From NCBI GenBank assembly GCA_024401365.1, contig JAKSLE010000015.1:1-62617 (forward strand): DNA of 62,617 bases, in the 5' to 3' direction. Under the pieces are notes generated by a model that had not been told where the DNA came from, did not search any database, and saw nothing but the letters and a program-made list of their open reading frames with translations. Position 1 is the first letter of the stretch; each line of letters opens with the position of its first letter. This DNA is from Bacteroidales bacterium (GTDB lineage: Bacteria; Bacteroidota; Bacteroidia; Bacteroidales; Marinilabiliaceae). The translations under genes and the position numbers were made by a program. Below, one piece after another: positions 1 to 7,344 of this stretch.

Positions 1-53
1 TCTCGTACGCCGGTTTTCAAGACCGGTGCAATCGACCACTCTGCCATCTCTCC
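1..53 (-). tRNA. tRNA-Ser (anticodon TGA), 3' part outside window
   Basis: On the minus strand the sequence begins GGAGAGATGGCAGAGTGG and continues through a D-arm and an anticodon arm with loop CTTGAAA, giving anticodon TGA (Ser). The window starts inside the variable arm, so the 3' half, including the T-arm and acceptor 3' strand, is missing. A well-formed promoter lies about 50 bp upstream. Confidence 0.93.
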
Positions 54-102
54 AAATGTCTTTCATCCAACTGGATTAATCATCCCCTTCAGATTGACGA
101 TG

Positions 103-134
103 CAAAATTAGAAGTCTTTTTCGTTTCTACCAAA
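103..134 (-). promoter_or_regulatory. Promoter of tRNA-Ser, Bacteroidota type
   Basis: On the minus strand, TTTG (131-134) is followed after exactly 20 bases by TAATTTTG (103-110). This fits the -33/-7 consensus of the Bacteroidota primary sigma factor. Transcription would start about 40-50 bases before the mature tRNA. Confidence 0.75.
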
Positions 135-198
135 TATTCAATGCACTTTTTTGACAAAAAATATCGTCAATTTTCCTTCACTATTGTGTATCAACATA

Positions 199-780
199 TT
201 ATAGTTTGTCTCCCAACGACAATATGGCTGGTACAACATAGTCCCTAATGGTCTTTTCGTCCGGAAAATGACTCCCAGGTATCATCCTGCGCCTCTTATA
301 CCGCTTCTTGAACCTGTGCGCAGAGAGCCTTGTCAATATATCTCGCTTGCCAAATAACCCTATGGTATTCTCTAGTTCTTTTTCTGTAATGCCGTCAAAT
401 TCTATGGCTTCCATGGCTTTATATATCTTGCAGTCTTCTGTAGTAAACCTAAACTGCGTCAGCCCATCGTCCCTCATATCTTTGTATCGCATGTCAAATC
501 TGCATAAATAACCGTAAGACATACCTAGACTCGGATTCAACAACACCTTGGGCATCTCTCTGTATTTTTGCGCCATAAAGCCCCCAAGCGAATGCCCCAC
601 AAGTATATCTATCTTATTTTCTTCTATACACTTGTCTATAATCTTGAAACTCTCATTGGGATCTATCAATAGGTCTGGCGAGTATAATGTATACCCCTCC
701 GGAAGATATTTGCGTATATCACTGGCTAGCCTCGAACGCGCACCTTCTGCCATGCCATGCATAAACAAAACGTTGATCAT
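199..780 (-). CDS. YqiA/YcfP-type alpha/beta hydrolase (esterase)
   Basis: A 193-residue single-domain alpha/beta hydrolase. The N-terminal strand (VLFMHGMAEG, residues 4-13) leads to the nucleophile elbow GHSLGG near residues 62-67, and a late GSHFPD supplies the likely catalytic His. Length and motifs match the UPF0227/YqiA group of small cytoplasmic esterases, whose substrates are short-chain acyl or palmitoyl esters where tested; the natural substrate here is unknown. There is no signal peptide. The ATG start is 3 bases after the stop of the upstream nucleoid-associated protein gene, so the two are almost certainly co-transcribed, this one last. Confidence 0.8.
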   Translation of the reverse strand: MINVLFMHGMAEGARSRLASDIRKYLPEGYTLYSPDLLIDPNESFKIIDKCIEENKIDILVGHSLGGFMAQKYREMPKVLLNPSLGMSYGYLCRFDMRYKDMRDDGLTQFRFTTEDCKIYKAMEAIEFDGITEKELENTIGLFGKRDILTRLSAHRFKKRYKRRRMIPGSHFPDEKTIRDYVVPAILSLGDKL

Positions 781-783
781 AGA

Positions 784-1848
784 CTATTGCTCTACTTTGA
801 AGTATAGTTTGTAGAAATTCAAGTCTTTGTCTTCGTCAAAGCCTTTCTCCATATAATACCTACCGCCATGCACATACACGTGGAAGTTCTTGTCAAGCTT
901 CAATATACTCTTGAAGTTCTTCTTCTCCCCTTTTACCGCATCTTTTGATATGTGGAATGTCTCTGGTAATGGCTGGGGCAACTCGTGCTCTACCTCATAC
1001 CTCTCTTTGTAGTCGTTGAAGGCTTCTATTATATCTGGCTCTGCCATAACATTATTGGCAAAGTCTTGGTGCGAGAAGTCTGGCGTATTCTCAAAGAAAC
1101 TCATCGTTCTGTTGACCATGTCCATCTGGTCTACCTTGGTAAAATGATTTTCATCGTTGAATACGTCTTTCACAAACCCTCTACACATCTGCATGTAGTT
1201 GTCCGTGAAATAGTAATTGTCTTCTCTTGGCTGTAATCCTAAAAAATCTTCTACCCAGAAGTGAGCCTCTTGTCCTTTATTTATATTGTCTACAGCACAA
1301 ATCCTGTACCCGCCTTCTTGCTCTATATTGAATACTATGCAACCTTTGTCTATCTTTTTTATGCTGATGCCTTCTTGCGCTTTCAACTGTATCTCACTGT
1401 CTAGACCAAAATTTACCCGGATAAAGGTCTCCTTATTCTCACTCTTGAAAATACCTATGGCATCACAAATCTCACCATCAACTACCACATCCGTAAAGTG
1501 TACCACGTATATCTCCCCTCCCCTGATATTGGGATGGTTCGAACACTCAAATAGCCTGCTGGCTATAGCTACCGATGCATTGTAAAACTTCGTGCCGTCC
1601 CCAAAAACACTCTCACAGATCTCTTTTACTGGTGGAAGGTCTGTAACATTGGCTACTTCCCCAAAGGTGTAGTAGGCTTCTGTCTTGAATGACTTGAAAA
1701 AGAATGTCTTCAAAACCTCCGACATCAATTCTTCGTCAGCCCCTACGTCTACTGGTCTCTTGGCAACTCGCAACACACCCCCAGAGGCCTTGGCTCCCAT
1801 TTGATGTACTACTAGTCCCGATATCTTGGCATTCGAACTCTCTATCAT
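784..1848 (-). CDS. Nucleoid-associated protein, NdpA/YejK-like (37-kDa family)
   Basis: A 354-residue protein that opens with the family pattern of a short strand and helix (ISGLVVHQMG, residues 9-18), followed by the long mixed alpha/beta body typical of the 37-kDa nucleoid-associated family. Relatives bind the nucleoid, and their biochemical role is poorly defined. There is no signal peptide or membrane segment, in keeping with a cytoplasmic DNA-associated protein. It is tightly linked to the esterase gene downstream (3-base gap) and lies 21 bases after the thioredoxin-family gene. Assignment rests on overall resemblance and length, since the family has no short catalytic motif. Confidence 0.75.
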   Translation of the reverse strand: MIESSNAKISGLVVHQMGAKASGGVLRVAKRPVDVGADEELMSEVLKTFFFKSFKTEAYYTFGEVANVTDLPPVKEICESVFGDGTKFYNASVAIASRLFECSNHPNIRGGEIYVVHFTDVVVDGEICDAIGIFKSENKETFIRVNFGLDSEIQLKAQEGISIKKIDKGCIVFNIEQEGGYRICAVDNINKGQEAHFWVEDFLGLQPREDNYYFTDNYMQMCRGFVKDVFNDENHFTKVDQMDMVNRTMSFFENTPDFSHQDFANNVMAEPDIIEAFNDYKERYEVEHELPQPLPETFHISKDAVKGEKKNFKSILKLDKNFHVYVHGGRYYMEKGFDEDKDLNFYKLYFKVEQ

Positions 1849-1869
1849 ATCTATACTTGTCTTTTCGCC

Positions 1870-2385
1870 TTACTCTTGCTTCTTCTGCTCTGCTGCAGCT
1901 TCTTGCTGCTGTCGCTGCATCTGCATCTGATATATCTGCACAAGTTCCGTAGGTAATGGCTTGTTCAATAGCAATACTGCTACATTTATGGCTAGTCGCT
2001 CATAATACATAAAACCGCCCAACATGTTAGGCTGTCCTTCTTGTGGAACGAATAGCAACGATGGTATGCTCCTTATACCAAATGCCTGTGATACCTCGGG
2101 CTCTTTGTCTACATCTATCCTGTATACATCTATCGCCCCTTCGTATGTCTGCGCAATGGCTTCTACTATAGGCGACAATGCCTTGCATGGCCCACACCAA
2201 GTAGCATAAAAGTCTACTAACACTGGCTTCGTGCCGTTAAACTTATATTCCGACTTTGTATAATCAAATACTTTGGCCTTGAATTCTTCCGAGGTCATGT
2301 TATGTACATACTCCTTCTGCTCCTGAGCATAGGAACAGATAATGGCTACTACCGCCAATAGCATTGTGGTCAATATTCGCTTCAT
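1870..2385 (-). CDS. Exported thioredoxin-like protein
   Basis: A 171-residue protein with an N-terminal signal peptide (MKRILTTMLLAVVAIICSYA) and a thioredoxin fold. The redox motif is WCGPC (residues 63-67) in the usual ATWCGPCKALSPI context, and the cis-Pro segment is RSIPSLL. The C-terminus is a Gln-rich tail. Having both cysteines, it should act as a periplasmic dithiol-disulfide oxidoreductase; in Bacteroidales such proteins support oxidative folding or disulfide repair. The direction of electron flow cannot be read from sequence. It sits 8 bases after xseB, in the same transcription unit. Confidence 0.87.
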   Translation of the reverse strand: MKRILTTMLLAVVAIICSYAQEQKEYVHNMTSEEFKAKVFDYTKSEYKFNGTKPVLVDFYATWCGPCKALSPIVEAIAQTYEGAIDVYRIDVDKEPEVSQAFGIRSIPSLLFVPQEGQPNMLGGFMYYERLAINVAVLLLNKPLPTELVQIYQMQMQRQQQEAAAEQKKQE

Positions 2386-2393
2386 CGTCTTCG

Positions 2394-2618
2394 TTATTTA
2401 ACGTTATCTAATGCCTCACTGATCTTCTGCTGCGTCTGCGAAAGATAGGCTTCACAATCAGTGAGCAACTTGGTCGCCTTAGTAACATCACTAAGCAACT
2501 CGTCCATCGAAGCCACATCTTCGGGCTTCTGCAACTTCTGGAGTATCTCTTCTACTTCAGATATCGCTTTATCGTATGAGAAAACGTCTTGTTCCTCTGT
2601 CTCTTTTTTCTTTGCCAT
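2394..2618 (-). CDS. xseB: Exodeoxyribonuclease VII small subunit
   Basis: A 74-residue helical protein. The pattern YDKAISEVEEILQKL (residues 15-29), then acidic and lysine heptads and a C-terminal QQKISEAL, matches XseB, the small subunit that wraps the helical arm of XseA in exonuclease VII (single-strand exonuclease in repair). The large-subunit gene xseA is usually directly upstream but is not in this window; the upstream neighbour here is a histidine-kinase-like gene, 14 bases away. The ATG start is clear. Confidence 0.85.
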   Translation of the reverse strand: MAKKKETEEQDVFSYDKAISEVEEILQKLQKPEDVASMDELLSDVTKATKLLTDCEAYLSQTQQKISEALDNVK

Positions 2619-2632
2619 CTCGCGTCTGTATT

Positions 2633-4246
2633 TTATTCCCCTCTTGGAAGGGTGAGAACTGCCGTAGTACCCACTCCCTTTGTACTCTTTATATCTATCT
2701 CTCCCCCATTGGCTTCTGCCAACGTCTGCGAAATGTACAGTCCAAGTCCCGTACCTTTCTCTTTCTTCGTTCCTATAATCGGATCTATCTGTCGCTTAGC
2801 CCTTATCTCTGCTAGGCGCGCCTCATCCATACCTATTCCAGTGTCTTCTACTACAATGGATACCGTAGAGTTGCTGTTGACAACTGTCAACGATACACTG
2901 CCTCCTTGATGCGTAAAAGTAATCGCATTGGATACCAAATTACGCAATATAGTGTCAAAGTGACTCTCATTGGCTACCACATTCACAGCATCGTCCAAAT
3001 CTACACTGAATTGTATATTCTTCGATTCTGCCAACATCTGGAATACCTCTACTATCCTCTCAACATGAAAGGCTACATTCAATACGCTCTTCTCTATCTC
3101 TTTCTCTCCGCCAATTTGCGACCAGGCTAGTACATTACCCAACATCAAGTATAGCTGCTGCGATGAGTTGTACATCGAGCGACTGTAATTTATCAACTCT
3201 TTATTCTGCGAATTTATAGCATATTGCATCTGCAATTCAGCAAAACATATCAATTGGTTGAATGGCGTCACAAATTCTTGGGCAGCGTACGATAATACCC
3301 TTTGCCTTTCGTCATTCTCTACATTGAGCATCTTCATACGCCTTTTCTTCCTCAAGTTGAGCAGCAATAACCATATTACTACTCCTATAAGGAACAACAA
3401 CGACAATCCCACATAATAGGCCCTTGTACTGGATTTCTGACTTCTCATCCTCTCCCCATCAAGGTCTATCTCTAACTTTTCTACCTTGTCCTTGAGCTTT
3501 ATCTCATTCTCTATGCTCTTGGAGGTCGACATAGGATTTGGCGTGTTCATCAATACATTGATAAACTTCTTGTTCTCTTCATGGTTGAAGTATACATGCT
3601 GCTCTAATGACTTATAGGCATTCTGATAATCGCCAACACTCGCATATAACTCCGACCTGACCGAATATACTTTTTGAAGTAGTGTATTGTTGTTCGCCCG
3701 CTCTCCAAACATCTGTGCAGTATCCAAAAGCGCTATCGCCTCTTTTACATCTCCTCCCCTAACCAATGTTTGCGCTATGTCTGTATAAAGGGTCGACTTG
3801 AACGAATAGTACTTCGTCTTATCCATCAATTCCCTCGAATGTTGAAGGCTCTTAATGGATTTGACATAGTCCCCCATCCTGAAGTATACCTTGCCTATAC
3901 CATCGTATATATACATCATCACGACTGTGTCGCTCTGTATAAAGTCCCTCTGCATCAACTGGTCATAGAGCTTCAACGACTCTTGATGCATACCGTTGTC
4001 TCCATATACCAACACTAGCCTGTCTGTCGCATTCCAGGCATCTGTAACATTCTTGGCCATCGAAATGGCTTGCTTGTATATGTCTATTGCTTTCGCCTGG
4101 TCTCCCGACTGAACAAAAGCATCTCCGATAGGTAGCAACTTGGCGGTCTCGGAATCACGCAATTGCCCCACCGCACTTCCAAGTATAGTGCAGAGGAGTA
4201 GCATGACCAAAACTACCTTTTCTATCTTATTTCCTAGTATATTCAT
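2633..4246 (-). CDS. TPR sensor histidine-kinase-like protein lacking the phospho-acceptor His
   Basis: A 537-residue protein: signal or anchor segment (residues 10-28), periplasmic TPR repeats (about 40-220), coiled coil, transmembrane helix (about 276-297), dimerisation helix, and a C-terminal HATPase domain. The ATPase part is well preserved, with an N-box (NLVSNAITF), G1 (DTGIGMDE) and G2 (GTGLGLYIS). The HisKA motif, normally S-H-E-x-R-T-P, reads A-Q-E-F-V-T-P with Gln at residue 323, so it cannot autophosphorylate in the standard way. It may bind ATP and signal by interaction, or pair with a second kinase. Start taken at ATG 4246 rather than the TTG one codon earlier. Confidence 0.83.
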   Translation of the reverse strand: MNILGNKIEKVVLVMLLLCTILGSAVGQLRDSETAKLLPIGDAFVQSGDQAKAIDIYKQAISMAKNVTDAWNATDRLVLVYGDNGMHQESLKLYDQLMQRDFIQSDTVVMMYIYDGIGKVYFRMGDYVKSIKSLQHSRELMDKTKYYSFKSTLYTDIAQTLVRGGDVKEAIALLDTAQMFGERANNNTLLQKVYSVRSELYASVGDYQNAYKSLEQHVYFNHEENKKFINVLMNTPNPMSTSKSIENEIKLKDKVEKLEIDLDGERMRSQKSSTRAYYVGLSLLFLIGVVIWLLLLNLRKKRRMKMLNVENDERQRVLSYAAQEFVTPFNQLICFAELQMQYAINSQNKELINYSRSMYNSSQQLYLMLGNVLAWSQIGGEKEIEKSVLNVAFHVERIVEVFQMLAESKNIQFSVDLDDAVNVVANESHFDTILRNLVSNAITFTHQGGSVSLTVVNSNSTVSIVVEDTGIGMDEARLAEIRAKRQIDPIIGTKKEKGTGLGLYISQTLAEANGGEIDIKSTKGVGTTAVLTLPRGE

Positions 4247-4256
4247 CAATCTAATC

Positions 4257-5192
4257 TCAATATTGCTCTTTCTTGTAGCTCTTCACATGCCTGTCAGCCT
4301 TCTGCGAGTATAAATCGTGAAGATTTATTATAATGCCGGTCTCTTCTACATCGCCAAACTCATCATTTATCGCAGTGCCAAATACCTTCATAGATGGCGA
4401 AAGTGTCATGTAGGCATTTACCAATGGAGGAATATTCTCACCTAGCTCCCTCACTTTTCTTACAAGTATCTTGTAGTCTTCTTGAAAGGAACCGCCATTG
4501 AATACCTCTTCACACTCTTCGTCCGAAATACCAATAAGTATCGGCTTGTACGGATATACAAGATTATCCTTGTCCCTGAAATACTTCCTCCAGAAGCCTA
4601 AAATATAGTTCCTTGCCTTCTGATTGAAGTGCGTGTACATCGTTACTTTGCCAAAAAAGTATTGCATGTCTGGATTGTCCACTACTAGCGAACCTAATCC
4701 ATCCCAGAGATTGTCAAGCGCAAACAGACTCTTGGCTCCCATCTTGCTGCTCTGATACATAGGCTGCACAAACGAACGACCAAGTTCTATCATCTTGGGG
4801 AAGTATTCTTTTATGAATTTGTCCGAGAAATGAAACATGTGACTGGTAGCCAGATATTTCGTACCTTCCTGACTCTGTGGTAAATGCTTACATAGTATGT
4901 ACCTGTACCCACCAAGTATCTCTTTGTCTTGTGGATCCCAAACTATCAACTGCCTGAACGGTATATCCGCTAGGTCCCACTGATCTATATCTACCTCTTC
5001 GCCAGTACCGCCTCCAGCCATCCTGAAAGCCATCTCTCTGAGACGTCCGACTTCTCGCATGAGTGCAGGACACTCGTGCGCACTAAAGTCAAATATGATG
5101 TTCCCTCCCTTGTTCGTCGTACGCACAAATCGCTCCTTGGTGAGCTCTGCTTCCAACTCTTCTCTAGGGACAGGTTGTATAATAGGCTTCAT
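4257..5192 (-). CDS. glsB: Glycine-lipid N-acyltransferase (GlsB/OlsB-like)
   Basis: A 311-residue GNAT-fold acyltransferase of the ornithine-lipid OlsB/haemolysin type. Conserved elements include the FRQLIVWDPQ strand, LGGYRY, and ELGRSFVQP (about residues 137-145), followed by FGKVTMYTHF. In Bacteroides the homologue GlsB attaches a 3-hydroxy fatty acid to glycine, and GlsA then adds a second acyl chain to make glycine lipids. The gene follows a GlsA-type gene (5227-6075) with a 34-base gap, which supports the assignment over a generic acetyltransferase. No signal peptide is seen; it probably acts at the inner face of the cytoplasmic membrane. Confidence 0.82.
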   Translation of the reverse strand: MKPIIQPVPREELEAELTKERFVRTTNKGGNIIFDFSAHECPALMREVGRLREMAFRMAGGGTGEEVDIDQWDLADIPFRQLIVWDPQDKEILGGYRYILCKHLPQSQEGTKYLATSHMFHFSDKFIKEYFPKMIELGRSFVQPMYQSSKMGAKSLFALDNLWDGLGSLVVDNPDMQYFFGKVTMYTHFNQKARNYILGFWRKYFRDKDNLVYPYKPILIGISDEECEEVFNGGSFQEDYKILVRKVRELGENIPPLVNAYMTLSPSMKVFGTAINDEFGDVEETGIIINLHDLYSQKADRHVKSYKKEQY

Positions 5193-5226
5193 ATACCATT
5201 ACGTATTTTTGCAAATATAAACACTT

Positions 5227-6075
5227 CTAGGCTAAAGTGTATACCATTTGACGCAATTCTTGAGCTACATCGTATGGTTTTCTGCCTTCAAAGCTAGTAT
5301 ATGAGATGGGCGAACCAAACTTAATGTCTATACTGTGCCCCTTTTGCTTGTACATCTCATCTACCAGATAGAGCATCTCTATATTTACCTTTATACCTAG
5401 CGCTCGCCTTATCTTGCTGAGATTGTAGAAGAAATTACTGTTCCTTCCCGATATATAAAGGGGCACAATGTCTCTCTTGGTCTGCACAGCCTTGGCTACA
5501 ACACTTTTCTTCCACTCTAAATCTTGTATCTTGCCGTCTATCTTCCTGGAACACAATCCTGCAGGAAACATAAGCATCTGCGAATCTCCAGCAAAGGCCT
5601 CTTCCATCAGGGTGGCAGCATTCCTACCTGTCACTCCAGTCTTGTTTACTGGCAAAAAAATACCCTCAAAATTCTTTACGTAGAGCAAAAGGTCATTTAC
5701 AGGGAATTTAATATCTGTATACTTCCCCGATACAGCATACATAAAGGCCATGCCGTCCAACCCTCCCATAGGATGGTTGGATACGAATATAAAACGCCCA
5801 TTGTCTGGAACGTTCTCAAGCCCGCTTACCGTAAGATTACACCCAAAATAGTCTAAGGCTGTCTTTGCAAATGGTATGCCTATAACGTTCTTCGCACTGT
5901 CAACAAACTGGTTTAGTTCGTCTTGATGTACGATATGCTTTAGATAATTTATTACAAACTTTGGAATATACTTGTAGACCTTTCCTGCCTTGGCTTTCAA
6001 GGCAGCGTCTACATCTATCTTGTACCAGTCGTCTGTCTCAACGGGTTTTATCTCTTGCCTCTCTTCTGCCGCCAT
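5227..6075 (-). CDS. glsA: Glycine-lipid O-acyltransferase (GlsA, PlsC-like)
   Basis: A 282-residue lysophospholipid-acyltransferase-type enzyme. It has the PlsC signature N-H-P-x(3)-D in VSNHPMGGLDG (about residues 100-110), a second block GIFLPVNKTG, and the Pro-containing acceptor block MLMFPAGLCSR. Beside the GlsB-type N-acyltransferase it fits GlsA, which O-acylates the hydroxyl of N-acyl-3-hydroxy-acyl glycine to finish glycine lipids, membrane lipids important for Bacteroides fitness in the gut. It is first of the pair and starts 9 bases after the CE15 esterase gene. A role as an ordinary 1-acylglycerol-phosphate acyltransferase is less likely given the context. Confidence 0.8.
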   Translation of the reverse strand: MAAEERQEIKPVETDDWYKIDVDAALKAKAGKVYKYIPKFVINYLKHIVHQDELNQFVDSAKNVIGIPFAKTALDYFGCNLTVSGLENVPDNGRFIFVSNHPMGGLDGMAFMYAVSGKYTDIKFPVNDLLLYVKNFEGIFLPVNKTGVTGRNAATLMEEAFAGDSQMLMFPAGLCSRKIDGKIQDLEWKKSVVAKAVQTKRDIVPLYISGRNSNFFYNLSKIRRALGIKVNIEMLYLVDEMYKQKGHSIDIKFGSPISYTSFEGRKPYDVAQELRQMVYTLA

Positions 6076-6084
6076 ATCTTCGTC

Positions 6085-7320
6085 TTACTTCTGCGACCAT
6101 TCCATCCATTTCTGGACGTCTACAGCATTATCCCTGCCTTTAAACATATTGGCTATCTCAATGCCTCTGGTATCAACATCTTTCCCGAGTAGGAATTTGT
6201 CTATAAACATCTTGACTTCTGGCCACTGCGACTCTGGTAGCATACAGTGACCATGACCGCCTTCTATCGATATGGCCATTCTGTCCGCAACACCTAATGT
6301 CTTCCAAACTTCTTTCGCAGCCATGCTCGATACATATCCGCTTTCGTCGGCCAACCACTCGTAGTCTGTGTTGCCAAGGACTATAAGGGCTCTTGGCGCT
6401 ACAAGTGCTGTCAACTCATGGTGGTCAATAGGCAATTTGTCTACATCGTTCTCAAATCTCTTCATGCTCTCAAGGAACCATGAGTAGTTGGTCTTACCTA
6501 AAGTCTCTACATTGCCTAGCGTCTCACTTACCCTCCACGAAGCAGCACCACCACCTCCTGGCTCTTGCGCAATGGTAAGGGCTATACGCTCATCCATAGC
6601 TCCCGAAAAGAGCGCCATCTTACCTGCAAAGGAACAGCCTGTAATGGCAATCTTGCTGATATCTACCTTGGTAACTTCTGGACCTAGAATCTCAAGAGCG
6701 TCTATTATCCTGCTCACACCCCATGGCCAAGCGGAATACGATCCTATTTCTATATTGTCTGGATATATCTTGTTGATCGGCTCTTCTCCTCTCTTCTGTG
6801 TATGCGAGGTTACTTGCGTAAAGTTATACCCTAAGGTCGCAATAGGCCTCTCTTGTATTATCTGCCTAGGAAGACTTCCTGCACCACCGCCAAAGCCTAT
6901 GCCTATAATCAATGGGAACGGTCCGTCTCCTTCAGGCCTCTTTAATGTGCTCCTGAGGGTCAGTGTCTCTTTTCCTACTGTCACGTCTACTACAAGGGTG
7001 TCAACTTCCATGCGGGCTTTTATCTGCTCTTTCTTAACTTCTGGCTTGATTCCTATCTCGTAGTGCTGCAACTGGGCTAGTATCTCTCCTCGCCTCTGCT
7101 CCCATTGCTGCAGATTCGTAGCTCTGCCTTCTCCTTGCACAAATTTCATCGGGTCTGGCAAGGTCTTGATAACGGGCAACTTGGCTAAGTCGTCTTCCAT
7201 GACAATATTTGCCTTGGGAGCTGTATTCTCTTTGTTAAATACCAATGGCATAGCCTCTTGTGCCTGCGCCATAGCACATATAGCACCCAGAGCCACGCAG
7301 AGCGAGTTTCGTAGTTTCAT
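6085..7320 (-). CDS. Secreted CE15-type glucuronoyl esterase
   Basis: A 411-residue protein with a signal peptide (cleavage probably after AMAQA, about residue 21). The mature part is an alpha/beta hydrolase resembling carbohydrate esterase family 15. It has IAITGCSFAGKMAL, holding the GCSxxGK nucleophile-elbow motif; AQEPGGGGA, with the acidic and oxyanion-region residues; and HHELTALVAPRALI plus GHGHC near the C-terminus for the catalytic His. CE15 enzymes cut the ester between glucuronic acid of xylan and lignin alcohols, or related uronate esters. No SusC/SusD genes or xylanases are adjacent, so its polysaccharide target cannot be inferred from context. Confidence 0.8.
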   Translation of the reverse strand: MKLRNSLCVALGAICAMAQAQEAMPLVFNKENTAPKANIVMEDDLAKLPVIKTLPDPMKFVQGEGRATNLQQWEQRRGEILAQLQHYEIGIKPEVKKEQIKARMEVDTLVVDVTVGKETLTLRSTLKRPEGDGPFPLIIGIGFGGGAGSLPRQIIQERPIATLGYNFTQVTSHTQKRGEEPINKIYPDNIEIGSYSAWPWGVSRIIDALEILGPEVTKVDISKIAITGCSFAGKMALFSGAMDERIALTIAQEPGGGGAASWRVSETLGNVETLGKTNYSWFLESMKRFENDVDKLPIDHHELTALVAPRALIVLGNTDYEWLADESGYVSSMAAKEVWKTLGVADRMAISIEGGHGHCMLPESQWPEVKMFIDKFLLGKDVDTRGIEIANMFKGRDNAVDVQKWMEWSQK

Positions 7321-7344
7321 AATGTTCGTAATTTATAGGTAATT

